Shown here one piece after another: positions 51,010 through 60,560 of a DNA stretch of 64,000 bases (within the stretch, counting starts at the first letter, position 1; each line of letters begins with the position of its first letter). Where the stretch lies: the NCBI RefSeq assembly GCF_036174265.1, contig NZ_CP108055.1, positions 2,666,001 through 2,730,000 of the forward strand. Reading direction: 5' to 3'. The position numbers and the translations under genes are program-made. The DNA comes from Streptomyces sp. NBC_00285. GTDB taxonomy: Bacteria; Actinomycetota; Actinomycetes; Streptomycetales; Streptomycetaceae. The notes beneath the pieces are model-generated. The model was not told the DNA's origin, searched no databases, and saw nothing but the letters and a program-made list of their open reading frames with translations.

Positions 51010-53961
51010 TCACCCGCCGATGGCCGCGAGTGCCTTGCCGAGCAGGGCCGTGCGGTCGGCCGCCGCGGTGACGTGTTCCAGGCCGAAGCCCAGCAGCACG
51101 GTGTCGTCCGTGGTGACCGCGCCGTACGTCTTGAACAGCTCTCCGACGCGCCCCCAGTCCTGCACGACCGCGGGACTGCCCGCGGGCGGCCCGGGCACGC
51201 TCCACGCGCCGAGCGAGGTCTCGAAGCCCTCGGTCTCCACGGCCTGGCCGCCGATGACGACGGACGCGTTGTCCGCGAGGACACCCCGGCCGCCCGAGCC
51301 CGGGTCGGTGATGTAGCTGAGGGAGACCTCGACCTTCTTGCCCGCGTACGCGGAGAGGTCGAAGGAGACCTCCTGCCAGCCCGCCGACGCCCCGGTGAAG
51401 CTGTTCCACTGACCGCTGGTGCCGGTGGCCGTGCAGCCGTCCGTACCGAGCGTCAGATACCGCTTGAGCGCGGGGTGGGCCGCGATGAAGAACCCGGCGC
51501 CGCACTCGGCGGGTACGGCGTTGGTGGTGGCGCCGCCCTTGTCGGGGAGGGTGGTCCAGTCCTCGGCCCCGGCGGTGTGCGCCTCCAGGACGGCGTGGTC
51601 GTAGCCCTCCTCGGTGTCCCACAGCAGCCGGGTGCGCAGTGCGGGCGCCTGCGCGGCGGTCACCTGGGTGAGGTCGATGGTGCGGGTGAGGCGGTCCCAG
51701 GCGTAGTCGCTGTGCGTGACGGCGGCCATGGACGCACCCTCGTAGGGACCGTACGGGTTGGGCGTGCCGGGATAGGCGGCCGCTCCCGCGCTCGCGAACT
51801 GCGGGTAGGTCGCCACGGGCAGGTTGTCCGAGGTGACGCTGAAGGATCCGGCCGCGTCGAGCGGGTTGCCCGGGGCGGCGCCGAGGGCTCCGGAGGCCCC
51901 GGCGAGCTTGCCGCTGCCCTGGAAGGCGGTGGCGCCCGGCAAGGTCGTACGGGTGTAGGCGCCCAGGTAGTACTGGCTGAAGTCGTTCGACAGGGTGCCG
52001 CCACCGAGGTCGACGTTGCCGCCGGCCCGTTCGCCCGCCTCGACCAGTTTGCCGCCCTCGTTGAGGAAGGCGCGCAACTGGAGCTGGGTGGGATTGCCCG
52101 GGACGGCCGCGCCCGTGTAGTGCACGACCGACCTGAAGTGGTCCAGCACGCCGAGCGCGTCGGGCGCGCCCTGGGTGGCGACGTTCCAGACGATCGCCTT
52201 GCGGCCGTTCGCCTTCAGCGCGTCGACGTACGTCTGCGCCTGTGTGGCGTTCGCGCCCTCCTCGGCCACCACGAGCACGTCCGCGCGCGGCCGTTCGGCC
52301 ACGGTGTAGGTGAAGTGCGTGCTGGAGGTGGGCTTTTTGCCCTTCGTCGCGCCGGTGAACCAGACCTCGACCTTGTCACCGGGATCGCCGTGGGCGATCT
52401 TGGCCCGGTACTCGTCGAAGTAGAGGTTGTCGTCACCGCCGTACGTCTCGCCGCCCTTCCAGGCCCGCAGGGCCATGTGCTGTGTACGGCCGCCGTTGAC
52501 GCGGTACTTGAGCTCCTTGTCGCGCACGGACCTGCGTACGACGACGGAGACCTCCTGGTCGGCGCCGCGCGCGTAGGACGTGGTGAACGGCTTCGGGGTG
52601 AAGTCGGCGGCCTTCAGGCCGAGTGAGGAGGCCGGCTGGTCGGGGTGGGCGGCGGTCTCGGCGACCGAGAGCGCGAAGGGGAGGTTCTTCTCGAACTCCT
52701 GCTGGATCAGCTTCTCGTCGTCCGGGAAGTTGAAGACCGACTGGCAGTCGGCCGCCTTCCACTGGTCGTTCGGGTCGAGGTCCGAGGCGGTCTGGCAGGT
52801 CGACATCTCGGGGGTGAACATCGCCAGGCCGTTGACGTTCGAGGCGTGGCCGTCCGCCTCGCCGTTGGTGGTGTACAGCTCGGAGGAGACCTGCGGGCGG
52901 TAGCCGGGGATCGCCGAGTTGTCCGGGGTGCCGGCGAGGGACTTGTAGAGGACGTCGTCCGGGGTGTCGGTGGCCACCTGCCAGCCGACGCCGTAGAGGA
53001 GGAGTTCGGCGGCGGAGTGGTAGTTGATGCCGTACGCGAAGCCGATCCGCTTCTCGAAGGCGTCCAGGGCCTTGGTCTCGGGCTCGGAGGACGGGGCCGT
53101 GCCGCGGTAGGTCTCGCTGGTGGGGTTGGGGGACGAGCCCTCGTTGTCGTAACCCCACTTGTAGGAGAAGTTGCGGTTGAGGTCGACGCCGTCGCCGACG
53201 CCGATCGTGCCGTCAGCGTTGTTGTCGTGCAGGTTCTTGCGCCACAGGCGGTTGTCGGCGTTCTGGAAGGTGTAGTCGTAGCCGTCGGGGTTGGCCGACA
53301 GGACGAACCACAGCTCGGTGGAGTCGACGATCTTCTTGATGCGCTTGTCGCTCTTGTAGTGGTCGACGTAGTGGTGGAGCAGCCGGCGGGTCATCTCCGG
53401 CGTGATCCACTCGCGCGCGTGCTGGTTGGACATGTAGAGAACGGCGGGTTTGGCGCCGTCCTTGGACTTCTTCGCGTCCTTGGTCAGTTTGAGCGCGAGG
53501 ATGTCCTTGCCGTTCACGGTCTTGCCGATGGAGACGACCTTGGTGAGCCCGGGGTTGGCGCGGGCGGTCGCGAGGATCTCCTCCTGCAGGCCCCCCTTTC
53601 CGCTGTACGGCCGGAACACGCCCTCGGCGGCCTTGTCCACGCGGGCCTCGGCCTTGGCGGTCAGCGTGTGCTCAGTGAGCTCGACGCCCTGCCCTTCGAG
53701 CTTCTCCGCCTCCTGGTCGGTGAGGTAGACCTCGACGGTCGCGGTGCCCTTGGCGGGCACCTGCTCGCTCAGTTCTTGGCCGTCCTGCCCGGCCGCCAGC
53801 AGCAGGGGTACCTGCCCGCTGGTGACCTCGGCGCGGAAGACCTTGACTTCGCTTGGATCAGGAGAACCTGCGCTCTGCGCGGCATGGGCGACGGGTGCGA
53901 TACCCGCGCCGCCGAGCAGAAGTGCGCCAACAGCGAGGATCGGTCTCGCTCTTCGTCTCAT
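51010..53961 (-). CDS. secreted M14 zinc carboxypeptidase with C-terminal immune-inhibitor-A-like region
   Basis: Large extracellular metallopeptidase (983 aa). The signal peptide MRRRARPILAVGALLLGG to APVAHA is clear. A propeptide-like region follows (to ~115), then the M14 domain with zinc ligands His181 and Glu184 (SNQHAREW) and His315 (GINYHSAAE), the substrate arginine region in LNRNFSYKWG and catalytic glutamate in FTPEMST. After residue ~460 come beta-sandwich domains ending in an immune-inhibitor-A-like module (LLWDTEEGYDHAVLEAHTAG). The ATG has AAGGGGGG upstream. It is monocistronic with a terminator. Substrate unknown; likely scavenging or developmental proteolysis. Confidence 0.93.
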   Translation of the reverse strand: MRRRARPILAVGALLLGGAGIAPVAHAAQSAGSPDPSEVKVFRAEVTSGQVPLLLAAGQDGQELSEQVPAKGTATVEVYLTDQEAEKLEGQGVELTEHTLTAKAEARVDKAAEGVFRPYSGKGGLQEEILATARANPGLTKVVSIGKTVNGKDILALKLTKDAKKSKDGAKPAVLYMSNQHAREWITPEMTRRLLHHYVDHYKSDKRIKKIVDSTELWFVLSANPDGYDYTFQNADNRLWRKNLHDNNADGTIGVGDGVDLNRNFSYKWGYDNEGSSPNPTSETYRGTAPSSEPETKALDAFEKRIGFAYGINYHSAAELLLYGVGWQVATDTPDDVLYKSLAGTPDNSAIPGYRPQVSSELYTTNGEADGHASNVNGLAMFTPEMSTCQTASDLDPNDQWKAADCQSVFNFPDDEKLIQQEFEKNLPFALSVAETAAHPDQPASSLGLKAADFTPKPFTTSYARGADQEVSVVVRRSVRDKELKYRVNGGRTQHMALRAWKGGETYGGDDNLYFDEYRAKIAHGDPGDKVEVWFTGATKGKKPTSSTHFTYTVAERPRADVLVVAEEGANATQAQTYVDALKANGRKAIVWNVATQGAPDALGVLDHFRSVVHYTGAAVPGNPTQLQLRAFLNEGGKLVEAGERAGGNVDLGGGTLSNDFSQYYLGAYTRTTLPGATAFQGSGKLAGASGALGAAPGNPLDAAGSFSVTSDNLPVATYPQFASAGAAAYPGTPNPYGPYEGASMAAVTHSDYAWDRLTRTIDLTQVTAAQAPALRTRLLWDTEEGYDHAVLEAHTAGAEDWTTLPDKGGATTNAVPAECGAGFFIAAHPALKRYLTLGTDGCTATGTSGQWNSFTGASAGWQEVSFDLSAYAGKKVEVSLSYITDPGSGGRGVLADNASVVIGGQAVETEGFETSLGAWSVPGPPAGSPAVVQDWGRVGELFKTYGAVTTDDTVLLGFGLEHVTAAADRTALLGKALAAIGG

Positions 53962-54054
53962 GAGCCCCCCTTGCGGTGGTCCGCCACAGCAGCGAACAGA
54001 TGCCAGGCTCATGACAGTTCATGATCGAGTCAAGGGTGCCTCACGGATACGCAA

Positions 54055-54095
54055 ACGCCGGTGCCGACATCCCGAGTGGGCGTCGGCACCGGCGT
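54055..54095 (-). terminator. terminator of the whiA operon
   Basis: A perfect 14-bp stem (54055-54068 with 54082-54095) around a loop holding a short CCCGAGTGGG hairpin lies just past the whiA stop. A T3 run follows on the minus strand. It separates whiA from the M14 gene. Confidence 0.75.
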
Positions 54096-54107
54096 GGTGA
54101 GCGAGAG

Positions 54108-55097
54108 TCAGCCGACCAGGTTGTCGGCCATCTCCTCGGTGATGCTGGATTCCGTGCTCGGGATGCCGAGGTCGGATGCCCGCTTGTCGGCCATCGCCAG
54201 CAGTCGGCGGATACGGCCGGCGACGGCGTCCTTGGTCAGCGGCGGGTCGGCGAGCGCGCCCAGCTCCTCCAGGGAGGCCTGCTTGTGCTCGATGCGCAGT
54301 CGCCCCGCGGCGGCCAGGTGCTCGGGCACGTCGTCGGCGAGGATCTCCAGGGCGCGCTGGACCCGGGCCCCGGCGGCGACGGCCGCGCGCGCGGATCGTC
54401 GCAGGTTGGCGTCGTCGAAGTTGGCGAGCCGGTTCGCCGTCGCGCGCACCTCGCGGCGCATCCGGCGCTCCTCCCAGGCGAGCACCGACTCGTGGGCGCC
54501 CAGCCGGGTGAGCAGGGCGCCGATCGCGTCGCCGTCCCGGACCACGACCCGGTCGACCCCGCGGACCTCGCGGGCCTTGGCCGCGATGGACAGCCGGCGG
54601 GCGGCGCCGACCAGGGCCAGCGCGGCCTCCGGACCCGGGCAGGTCACCTCCAGGGAGGAGGAGCGGCCGGGCTCGGTGAGTGAGCCGTGCGCCAGGAAGG
54701 CCCCGCGCCAGGCGGCCTCGGCGTCACAGGTGGCGCCGGAGACGACCTGCGGGGGCAGACCCCGGATCGGCCGGCCGCGGCCGTCGACCAGGCCGGTCTG
54801 GCGGGCCAGCTGGTCACCGCCCGCGACCACCCGGACGACGTAACGCGAGCCGCGGCGCAGCCCGCCCGGTGCCATCACGATCAGTTCGGAACTGTGGCCG
54901 AAGATCTCCAGAATGTCCCGCTTGAGCCGACGGGCCGCCATCGCGGTGTCCAGCTCCGCCTCGATCACAATGCGCCCGCTCACCAGGTGAAGGCCGCCGG
55001 CGAACCGCAGAACAGCGGAGACCTCCGCCTTTCTGCAGCAGGTCCGGGTGACGGGAAGCCGGGAGATCTCGTCCTTCACCGCTGCCGTCATCGCCAT
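54108..55097 (-). CDS. whiA: sporulation regulator WhiA
   Basis: DNA-binding developmental regulator (329 aa) that works with WhiB to start sporulation septation in Streptomyces. The N-terminal half is a degenerate LAGLIDADG homing-endonuclease fold ([18 protein letters not shown] near 25-42 and the [15 protein letters not shown] stretch); the C-terminal part is a helix-turn-helix, [21 protein letters not shown] at about 273-293. The full catalytic LAGLIDADG acidic residues are not kept, as usual. ATG overlaps the yvcK end by 10 bp. Last gene of uvrC-rapZ-yvcK-whiA. Confidence 0.97.
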   Translation of the reverse strand: MAMTAAVKDEISRLPVTRTCCRKAEVSAVLRFAGGLHLVSGRIVIEAELDTAMAARRLKRDILEIFGHSSELIVMAPGGLRRGSRYVVRVVAGGDQLARQTGLVDGRGRPIRGLPPQVVSGATCDAEAAWRGAFLAHGSLTEPGRSSSLEVTCPGPEAALALVGAARRLSIAAKAREVRGVDRVVVRDGDAIGALLTRLGAHESVLAWEERRMRREVRATANRLANFDDANLRRSARAAVAAGARVQRALEILADDVPEHLAAAGRLRIEHKQASLEELGALADPPLTKDAVAGRIRRLLAMADKRASDLGIPSTESSITEEMADNLVG

Positions 55098-56155
55098 GGG
55101 CCGATCCTTCCATGCATCCGAAAAATACGGTCGTACGCGGCGGCCAACAGCTCCGGGTCGTGCCTCGGGGTGCCGTCGGGCCAGGCCACCGGCGCCAGCT
55201 CGACCGCGGCGCCGAACCGCTTGGCGGCATCGGTGAGGGAATCGCGGTCGGGCACGGCGGCCTGGTCGGCCAGCACCACGTCCAGGGCGAGTTTAGGGGC
55301 GTGTCGTCCCAAAACCTCCAAATGACGCTGCGGGGAGAAGCCATCGGTTTCTCCCGGCTGCGGAGCGAGGTTCAGGGAGAGCACCCGGCGCGCCTTCGTC
55401 TGGGTCAGCGCGTCGAGGAGTTCCGGCACCAGCAGGTGCGGGATGACCGAGGAGAACCACGAGCCGGGACCGAGGACCACCCAGTCCGCGTCCCGCACGG
55501 CCTCCACCGCCTCGGGGACCGCCGGCGGGTCGTGCGGCACGACGTGCACGGACTGCACCTCGCCCGGCGTCAGGGCCACGGTCGCCTGCCCCCGTACGGT
55601 GTCCACGTCCTCGGGCCGCTCCGGGTCGTGCCCCTTGACCAGGGCCTGGAGCTCCAGGGGTACGGCGGACATGGGCAGCACGCGCCCGTGCGCGCCCAGG
55701 AGCCTGCCGACCAGGTCGAGGGCCTGGACATGGTCGCCGAGCTGCTCCCACAGGGCGACGATCAGCAGGTTGCCCACCGCGTGTTCGTGCAGGTCGCCCT
55801 TGGACTGGAAGCGGTGCTGGATGACCCGGGCCCAGGTCTGGCCCCAGTCGTCGTCCCCGCACAGCGCGGCCAGTGCCTTGCGCAGGTCGCCTGGCGGCAG
55901 CACACCCAGCTCGTCGCGGAGCCGGCCGCTGGAGCCGCCGTCGTCGGCCACGGTGACGACGGCGGTCAGGTCACCGGTGATCCGGCGCAGGGCGGCGAGC
56001 GACGCGGACAGGCCCATGCCGCCGCCGAGCGCGACCACCTTGGGCTGGGCACCGCGGCGGCGCGGTTTGGCGCCGCGTGCCTCGACGGGACGGCTCACCC
56101 GCCCCTCGGGCACCGCCCGGCGCAGCCTGCTCAGCCGGGAAGAACGTCCTGTCAT
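55088..56155 (-). CDS. yvcK: YvcK/gluconeogenesis factor-like protein
   Basis: A 355-residue protein of the YvcK/CofD-like family, which binds UDP-GlcNAc and controls cell-wall metabolism and morphology. Family segments: [19 protein letters not shown] near 39-57, [17 protein letters not shown] near 67-83, and [18 protein letters not shown] near 235. No enzyme activity is established. ATG overlaps the rapZ stop (ATGA). The N-terminal ~35 residues are a basic extension of low complexity. Confidence 0.95.
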   Translation of the reverse strand: MTGRSSRLSRLRRAVPEGRVSRPVEARGAKPRRRGAQPKVVALGGGMGLSASLAALRRITGDLTAVVTVADDGGSSGRLRDELGVLPPGDLRKALAALCGDDDWGQTWARVIQHRFQSKGDLHEHAVGNLLIVALWEQLGDHVQALDLVGRLLGAHGRVLPMSAVPLELQALVKGHDPERPEDVDTVRGQATVALTPGEVQSVHVVPHDPPAVPEAVEAVRDADWVVLGPGSWFSSVIPHLLVPELLDALTQTKARRVLSLNLAPQPGETDGFSPQRHLEVLGRHAPKLALDVVLADQAAVPDRDSLTDAAKRFGAAVELAPVAWPDGTPRHDPELLAAAYDRIFRMHGRIGPWR

Positions 56156-57111
56156 TCCCGTCCCATGTCCCGGTGCACGACCACCGTCTCCACACCCTCG
56201 GCCGCGAGGCGCGCGGCGAGCTTCTCCGACGTGGCCACCGAGCGGTGCTTGCCGCCGGTGCAGCCGATGGCGATGGTCACGTACCGCTTGCCCTCGCGGC
56301 GGTAGCCGGCCGCGACGAGGCGCAGCAGCTCGGCGTAGCGGTCGAGGAACTCCTTGGCACCGGGCTGGTTGAAGATGTACGCCGACACCTCCTCGTTGAG
56401 GCCGGTGAAGGGGCGCAGTTCCGGCACCCAGTGCGGGTTGGGCAGGAACCGCATGTCCGCGACCATGTCGGCGTCGACCGGGAGGCCGTACTTGAAGCCG
56501 AAGGACATGACGGTGGCCCGCAGCTCGGGCTCCTCCTCGCCGGCGAACTGGGCGTCCATCTTGGCGCGCAACTCGTGGACGTTGAGGCTGGAGGTGTCGA
56601 TGACCAGGTCGGCGTCGCCACGCAGCTCGCGCAGGAGTTCGCGCTCGGCGTCGATGCCGTCGACGATGCGCCCGTCGCCCTGGAGGGGGTGCGGGCGGCG
56701 CACCGACTCGAAGCGGCGCACCAGGGCGTCGTCGGAGGACTCCAGGAAGACGATGCGCCGGGTGACGTGCTTGGCCGCCAGGTCGGCGAGGGAGTCACGG
56801 AGGTTGTCGAAGAAGCGTCGGCCGCGGACGTCGACGACGACCGCGATCCGGGCGACGTTGCCCTGGGAGCGGGCGCCGAGTTCCACCATGGTGGGGATCA
56901 GCGCGGGCGGCAGGTTGTCGACGACGAACCAGCCGAGGTCCTCCAGACACTTGGCGGCGGTCGAGCGGCCGGCGCCGGACATCCCGGAGATGATCACCAG
57001 CTCGGGGATGGCCGTCTCCGGGACTCCGGCCGATTCGAGGGGTGCGCCCGTGCTCACCTGTGCGTCGTCCCCGCTCTGGTCCTGTTGTTCTTCGTGCTCG
57101 TTCACATTCAT
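56152..57111 (-). CDS. rapZ: RapZ-like nucleotide-binding protein
   Basis: P-loop ATPase/GTPase-like RNA adapter family protein (319 aa; YvcJ in Gram-positives). Walker A is [16 protein letters not shown] near 43-58. The C-terminal domain has [19 protein letters not shown] and [13 protein letters not shown] with the conserved C and H. In enteric bacteria RapZ guides RNase E on small RNAs, but in actinobacteria the role is open. ATG overlaps the uvrC stop (ATGA). The first ~35 residues are acidic and variable. Confidence 0.95.
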   Translation of the reverse strand: MNVNEHEEQQDQSGDDAQVSTGAPLESAGVPETAIPELVIISGMSGAGRSTAAKCLEDLGWFVVDNLPPALIPTMVELGARSQGNVARIAVVVDVRGRRFFDNLRDSLADLAAKHVTRRIVFLESSDDALVRRFESVRRPHPLQGDGRIVDGIDAERELLRELRGDADLVIDTSSLNVHELRAKMDAQFAGEEEPELRATVMSFGFKYGLPVDADMVADMRFLPNPHWVPELRPFTGLNEEVSAYIFNQPGAKEFLDRYAELLRLVAAGYRREGKRYVTIAIGCTGGKHRSVATSEKLAARLAAEGVETVVVHRDMGRE

Positions 57112-59141
57112 GTCTCCTGCCCCCGTCGTTCGTCCGGGGCACCCGCCGTCACGGGCTCCCCACCGGAACCCGTGGTGCCGGGTTCCTCCTCATCCATGAT
57201 CTCTCCAGTCGCCGTGTTCACGGCGGGCGCGGGCGGGGCCGCCTGGGCGAGGGCCACGGCGATCGTCTCGGCCGTTTTGCGGCCTATACCGGGGACCTCG
57301 CAGATCTGGTCGATGGTGGCGGATCGTAGTTTCTTCAAGGACCCGAAATGTTTCAGCAGGGCCTGCTTGCGCGTGTCCCCGAGGCCGGGCACCTCGTCGA
57401 GGGGGCTCGACCGGAAGCGCTGGGCCCGCTTGGTGCGCTGGTAGGTGATCGCGAAGCGGTGGGCCTCGTCGCGGACCCGTTGCAGAAGGTACAGGCCTTC
57501 GCTGGTGCGGGGGAGCACGACCGGGTCGTCGTCGTCCGGCAGCCAGACCTCCTCCAGGCGCTTGGCGAGGCCGCAGACGGCGATGTCGTCGATGCCCAGC
57601 TCGTCCAGCGCCCTCTTGGCGGCGGCGACCTGGGGCTGTCCGCCGTCGACGACGACGAGCTGGGGCGGGTAGGCGAACTTCTTGGGGCGGCCGTCCTCCT
57701 CGGTGAACGTGTCCTCGCCGTCGGCCCACTCCCCCGTCTTCTCCTTCTCGGCGAGATAGCGCCGGAAGCGGCGGGAGATCACCTCGTGCATGGACCGGAC
57801 GTCGTCCTGCCCGGCGAACCCCTTGATCTGGAACCTGCGGTACTCGCTCTTGCGCTGCAGCCCGTCCTCGAAGACGACCATGGAGGCGACCACGTCGTCG
57901 CCCTGAAGGTGGGAGATGTCGTAGCACTCGATCCTGAGCGGGGCGCTGTCCAGGTCGAGGGCCTCGGCGATCTCCTCCAGGGCACGCGAGCGCGTGGTCA
58001 GGTCGGAGGCGCGCTTGGTCTTGTGCAGGGCGAGCGAATGCTGGGCATTGCGCTGCACGGTCTCCATGAGGGACTTCTTGTCGCCGCGCTGCGGGATGCG
58101 CAACGAGACGTTGGAGCCACGGCGCCCGGTGAGCCACTCCTGGACCGGCTCGACCGGGTCGGGCAGGGCCGGGACGAGGACCTCCTTGGGGACCGCGTCG
58201 CCCTTCTCCTCGCCGTAGAGCTGCTGGAGGGCGTGCTCGACGAGGGCGCCGGTGGTGATCTCCTCGACCTTGTCGGTGACCCAGCCGCGCTGGCCCCGGA
58301 CGCGTCCGCCGCGGACGTGGAAGATCTGGACTGCGGCCTCCAGCTCGTCCTCGGCGACCGCGATCAGGTCGGCGTCGGTCGCGTCGGCGAGCACGACGGC
58401 GCTCTTCTCCATGGCCTTCTTCAGGGCCCCGATGTCGTCGCGCAGGCGGGCCGCCCGCTCGTACTCCATCTCGTCGGCCGCGTCCGTCATCTGCTTCTCC
58501 AGACGGCGGATGTAGGTGCCGGTGCGGCCGGCCATGAAGTCGCAGAACTCCTCGGCCAGGTCCCAATGTTCGTCGGCGGAGACGCGGTCGACGCAGGGCG
58601 CCGAGCACTTGCCGATGTAGCCGAGGAGGCAGGGGCGGCCGGTGCGGGTGGCGTTCTTGAAGACGCCGGCGGAGCAGGTGCGAACGGGGAAGACGCGCAG
58701 CAGGAGGTCGACGGTGTCGCGGATCGCCCACGCGTGTCCGTAGGGCCCGAAGTACCTGACGCCCTTGCGTTTCTGGCCACGCATCACCTGCACGCGTGGG
58801 AAGTCCTCGTTCATCGTCACCGCGAGGTACGGGTAGCTCTTGTCGTCGCGGTACTTGACGTTGAACCGGGGGTCGTACTCCTTGATCCAGGAGTACTCCA
58901 GCTGGAGTGCCTCGACCTCCGTGGACACCACGGTCCACTCCACGGACGCGGCCGTCGTCACCATGGTGCGGGTGCGGGGGTGCAGGCCCGCCAGGTCCTG
59001 GAAGTAGTTCGCCAGGCGCTGGCGCAGGCTTTTCGCCTTTCCGACGTAGATCACCCGGCGGTGCTCGTCGCGGAACCTGTACACCCCGGGAGAGTCCGGG
59101 ATCTCCCCTGGTTTGGGGCGGTAGCTGGAGGGATCGGCCAT
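57108..59141 (-). CDS. uvrC: UvrABC excinuclease subunit C
   Basis: Makes both incisions in nucleotide excision repair (677 aa). GIY-YIG domain [20 protein letters not shown] at about 19-38, a UVR motif [20 protein letters not shown], the RNase H-like domain ([18 protein letters not shown] and [16 protein letters not shown]), and a helix-hairpin-helix pair at the C-terminus ([20 protein letters not shown]). The ATG at 59141 was chosen from the family N-terminus; the longer frame above is antisense noise. First gene of the operon leading to whiA. Confidence 0.97.
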   Translation of the reverse strand: MADPSSYRPKPGEIPDSPGVYRFRDEHRRVIYVGKAKSLRQRLANYFQDLAGLHPRTRTMVTTAASVEWTVVSTEVEALQLEYSWIKEYDPRFNVKYRDDKSYPYLAVTMNEDFPRVQVMRGQKRKGVRYFGPYGHAWAIRDTVDLLLRVFPVRTCSAGVFKNATRTGRPCLLGYIGKCSAPCVDRVSADEHWDLAEEFCDFMAGRTGTYIRRLEKQMTDAADEMEYERAARLRDDIGALKKAMEKSAVVLADATDADLIAVAEDELEAAVQIFHVRGGRVRGQRGWVTDKVEEITTGALVEHALQQLYGEEKGDAVPKEVLVPALPDPVEPVQEWLTGRRGSNVSLRIPQRGDKKSLMETVQRNAQHSLALHKTKRASDLTTRSRALEEIAEALDLDSAPLRIECYDISHLQGDDVVASMVVFEDGLQRKSEYRRFQIKGFAGQDDVRSMHEVISRRFRRYLAEKEKTGEWADGEDTFTEEDGRPKKFAYPPQLVVVDGGQPQVAAAKRALDELGIDDIAVCGLAKRLEEVWLPDDDDPVVLPRTSEGLYLLQRVRDEAHRFAITYQRTKRAQRFRSSPLDEVPGLGDTRKQALLKHFGSLKKLRSATIDQICEVPGIGRKTAETIAVALAQAAPPAPAVNTATGEIMDEEEPGTTGSGGEPVTAGAPDERRGQET

Positions 59142-59194
59142 GTCTCCCACCCTACTGGCGAGGGCTGACACTCCGACGAGCCTGTGGAGGACGG

Positions 59195-59869
59195 CTAGCG
59201 GGACTCCAGGAACGTCAGCACGGCCAGGACGCGACGGTGGTCGTCGGTGTCCTCCGTGAGGGCGAGCTTGCCCAGGATGCTGCGGACGTGTTTCTCGACG
59301 GTGCCCTCGGTGACCCACAGGCGGCGGCCGATGCCGGCGTTGGAGCGGCCCTCCGCCATCAGGGCGAGGACCTCGCGCTCGCGGGAGCTGAGATGGGCGA
59401 GTGGGTCGTCGCGGCGCTGGGCGGCGAACAGTTCCTGTACCAGGGACGGGTCGACGACCGAGCCGCCCCGCTGGATGCGCTCCAGTGCCTCGGTGAACTC
59501 CTCGACGACGGTGACCCGGCTCTTGAGGAGATAGCCGACCTTGTGGCCGCTCACCAGTAGTTCCAGGGCGTCCTCGACCTCGACGAACGCCGACAGGACG
59601 AGAATGCCGGTGTCGGGATGGCGTTCCCGGATCGTGCGGGCCGCCTTGAGGCCCTCCGTCGAGTGGTCCGGGGGCATCCGGATGTCGACGATCGCCAGTT
59701 CGGGGCGTTCCTCGTCGACCAGTTCCAGGAGCCGGGCCGCGTCGCCGGCCTGGCCCGCGACCTGGTACCCGAGGCGCTCGCACAGGCTGGCCAGGCCCTC
59801 CCTGAGCAGGATGTCGTCATCGGCGAGGACCACCCGTCCCCGTGCCGGCCGCTGCGATACGTCGTCCAT
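59195..59869 (-). CDS. LuxR/NarL-family response regulator
   Basis: Two-component response regulator (224 aa). Receiver domain at 13-125 with phospho-acceptor Asp62 (IVDIRMP), acidic pocket Asp17-Asp19 and the Lys116 of YLLKSRV. The C-terminal LuxR HTH is [20 protein letters not shown] with [26 protein letters not shown] histidine kinase lies about 700 bp upstream on the same strand beyond a small gene on the other strand and a MITE-like element, and is the likely partner. ATG start at 59869 after a good gap from uvrC. Confidence 0.94.
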   Translation of the reverse strand: MDDVSQRPARGRVVLADDDILLREGLASLCERLGYQVAGQAGDAARLLELVDEERPELAIVDIRMPPDHSTEGLKAARTIRERHPDTGILVLSAFVEVEDALELLVSGHKVGYLLKSRVTVVEEFTEALERIQRGGSVVDPSLVQELFAAQRRDDPLAHLSSREREVLALMAEGRSNAGIGRRLWVTEGTVEKHVRSILGKLALTEDTDDHRRVLAVLTFLESR

Positions 59870-60107
59870 GGCCCCGGTCCCCCCTGCCCGGCCTCCGCGG
59901 TGCGCCGTCCGCGGTCCGAGCCGCCCCGGCCCGCCCGCTGCCTGCGCCCCAACAGCCTGCCCCACCCGTGGGGTTACGGCTAGCCGTAAGCGGAATTGGA
60001 GGCCTGCCGTGACGACATGCGGGCGTGTCCGGGGGATTCTCGAACCAGTGCAGATGCAGTCCGGCCGGCCGTCCCGGGCGAGGGACGGCGGGTCGTACGG
60101 CCGAAGG

Positions 60108-60278
60108 GTGCGGAAGATGCGGCGGACACGGATCGAGAAGCAGCGGCGACCGGTCCGTGTCCGCCGACACCCGGACGAGGCGTACGGCGCGCTCGGCGAC
60201 CTGGACCCCAGGGATCCCGACATCGTGCGCGCCAAGCGCCTGCTGACCGCACAGGCCGGCAAAACCCACCGCAGCTAG
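60108..60278 (+). CDS. small basic hypothetical protein
   Basis: A candidate 56-residue very basic protein (VRKMRRTRIEKQRRPVRVRR at the start, then DPRDPDIVRAKRLLTAQAGK). A GTG at 60108 and an ATG at 60117 are both possible; AAGG just before the GTG is the only ribosome site. The stop TAG overlaps the first bases of a MITE-like inverted repeat, so insertion of that element may have created the present end. Codon bias is fairly good, but the small size keeps doubt. Confidence 0.5.
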   Translation: MRKMRRTRIEKQRRPVRVRRHPDEAYGALGDLDPRDPDIVRAKRLLTAQAGKTHRS

Positions 60279-60452
60279 GGCCTGTCGTCACACTCGCGTG
60301 GTCCGCCCGACGAGCGGGCCTCGCGGCGGCAGGTGCGTGCTCTCGGCGTGCCGGGCGGGCCCTCGTACGTGGTTGTACGTGGGTCTGTGCCCGGTGCGGC
60401 GACAGGGCGTGCAGGACGTCACCGGGCAGCCGGGAACGTGACGACAGGCCCT
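60277..60452. mobile_element. MITE-like element with 15-bp terminal inverted repeats
   Basis: AGGGCCTGTCGTCAC at 60277-60291 and its exact complement at 60438-60452 bound a 176-bp segment with no ORF. The interior has other short inverted repeats (GGTCCGC..GCGGGCC and GTACGTGG repeats). The size, perfect ends and lack of coding content fit a miniature inverted-repeat transposable element. I see no clear target duplication. The right part of the gap up to the histidine kinase stop holds nothing recognised. Confidence 0.6.
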
Positions 60453-60560
60453 CGAACCGGACGGATGTCTCCGTCCGAACGGACCGCCCGCGGCGTACGC
60501 GACGTCACCGCGTTCAGGCTCCCCCACCTGGACCGATTCCCCGGCGTGCGCCTCGGGCGG

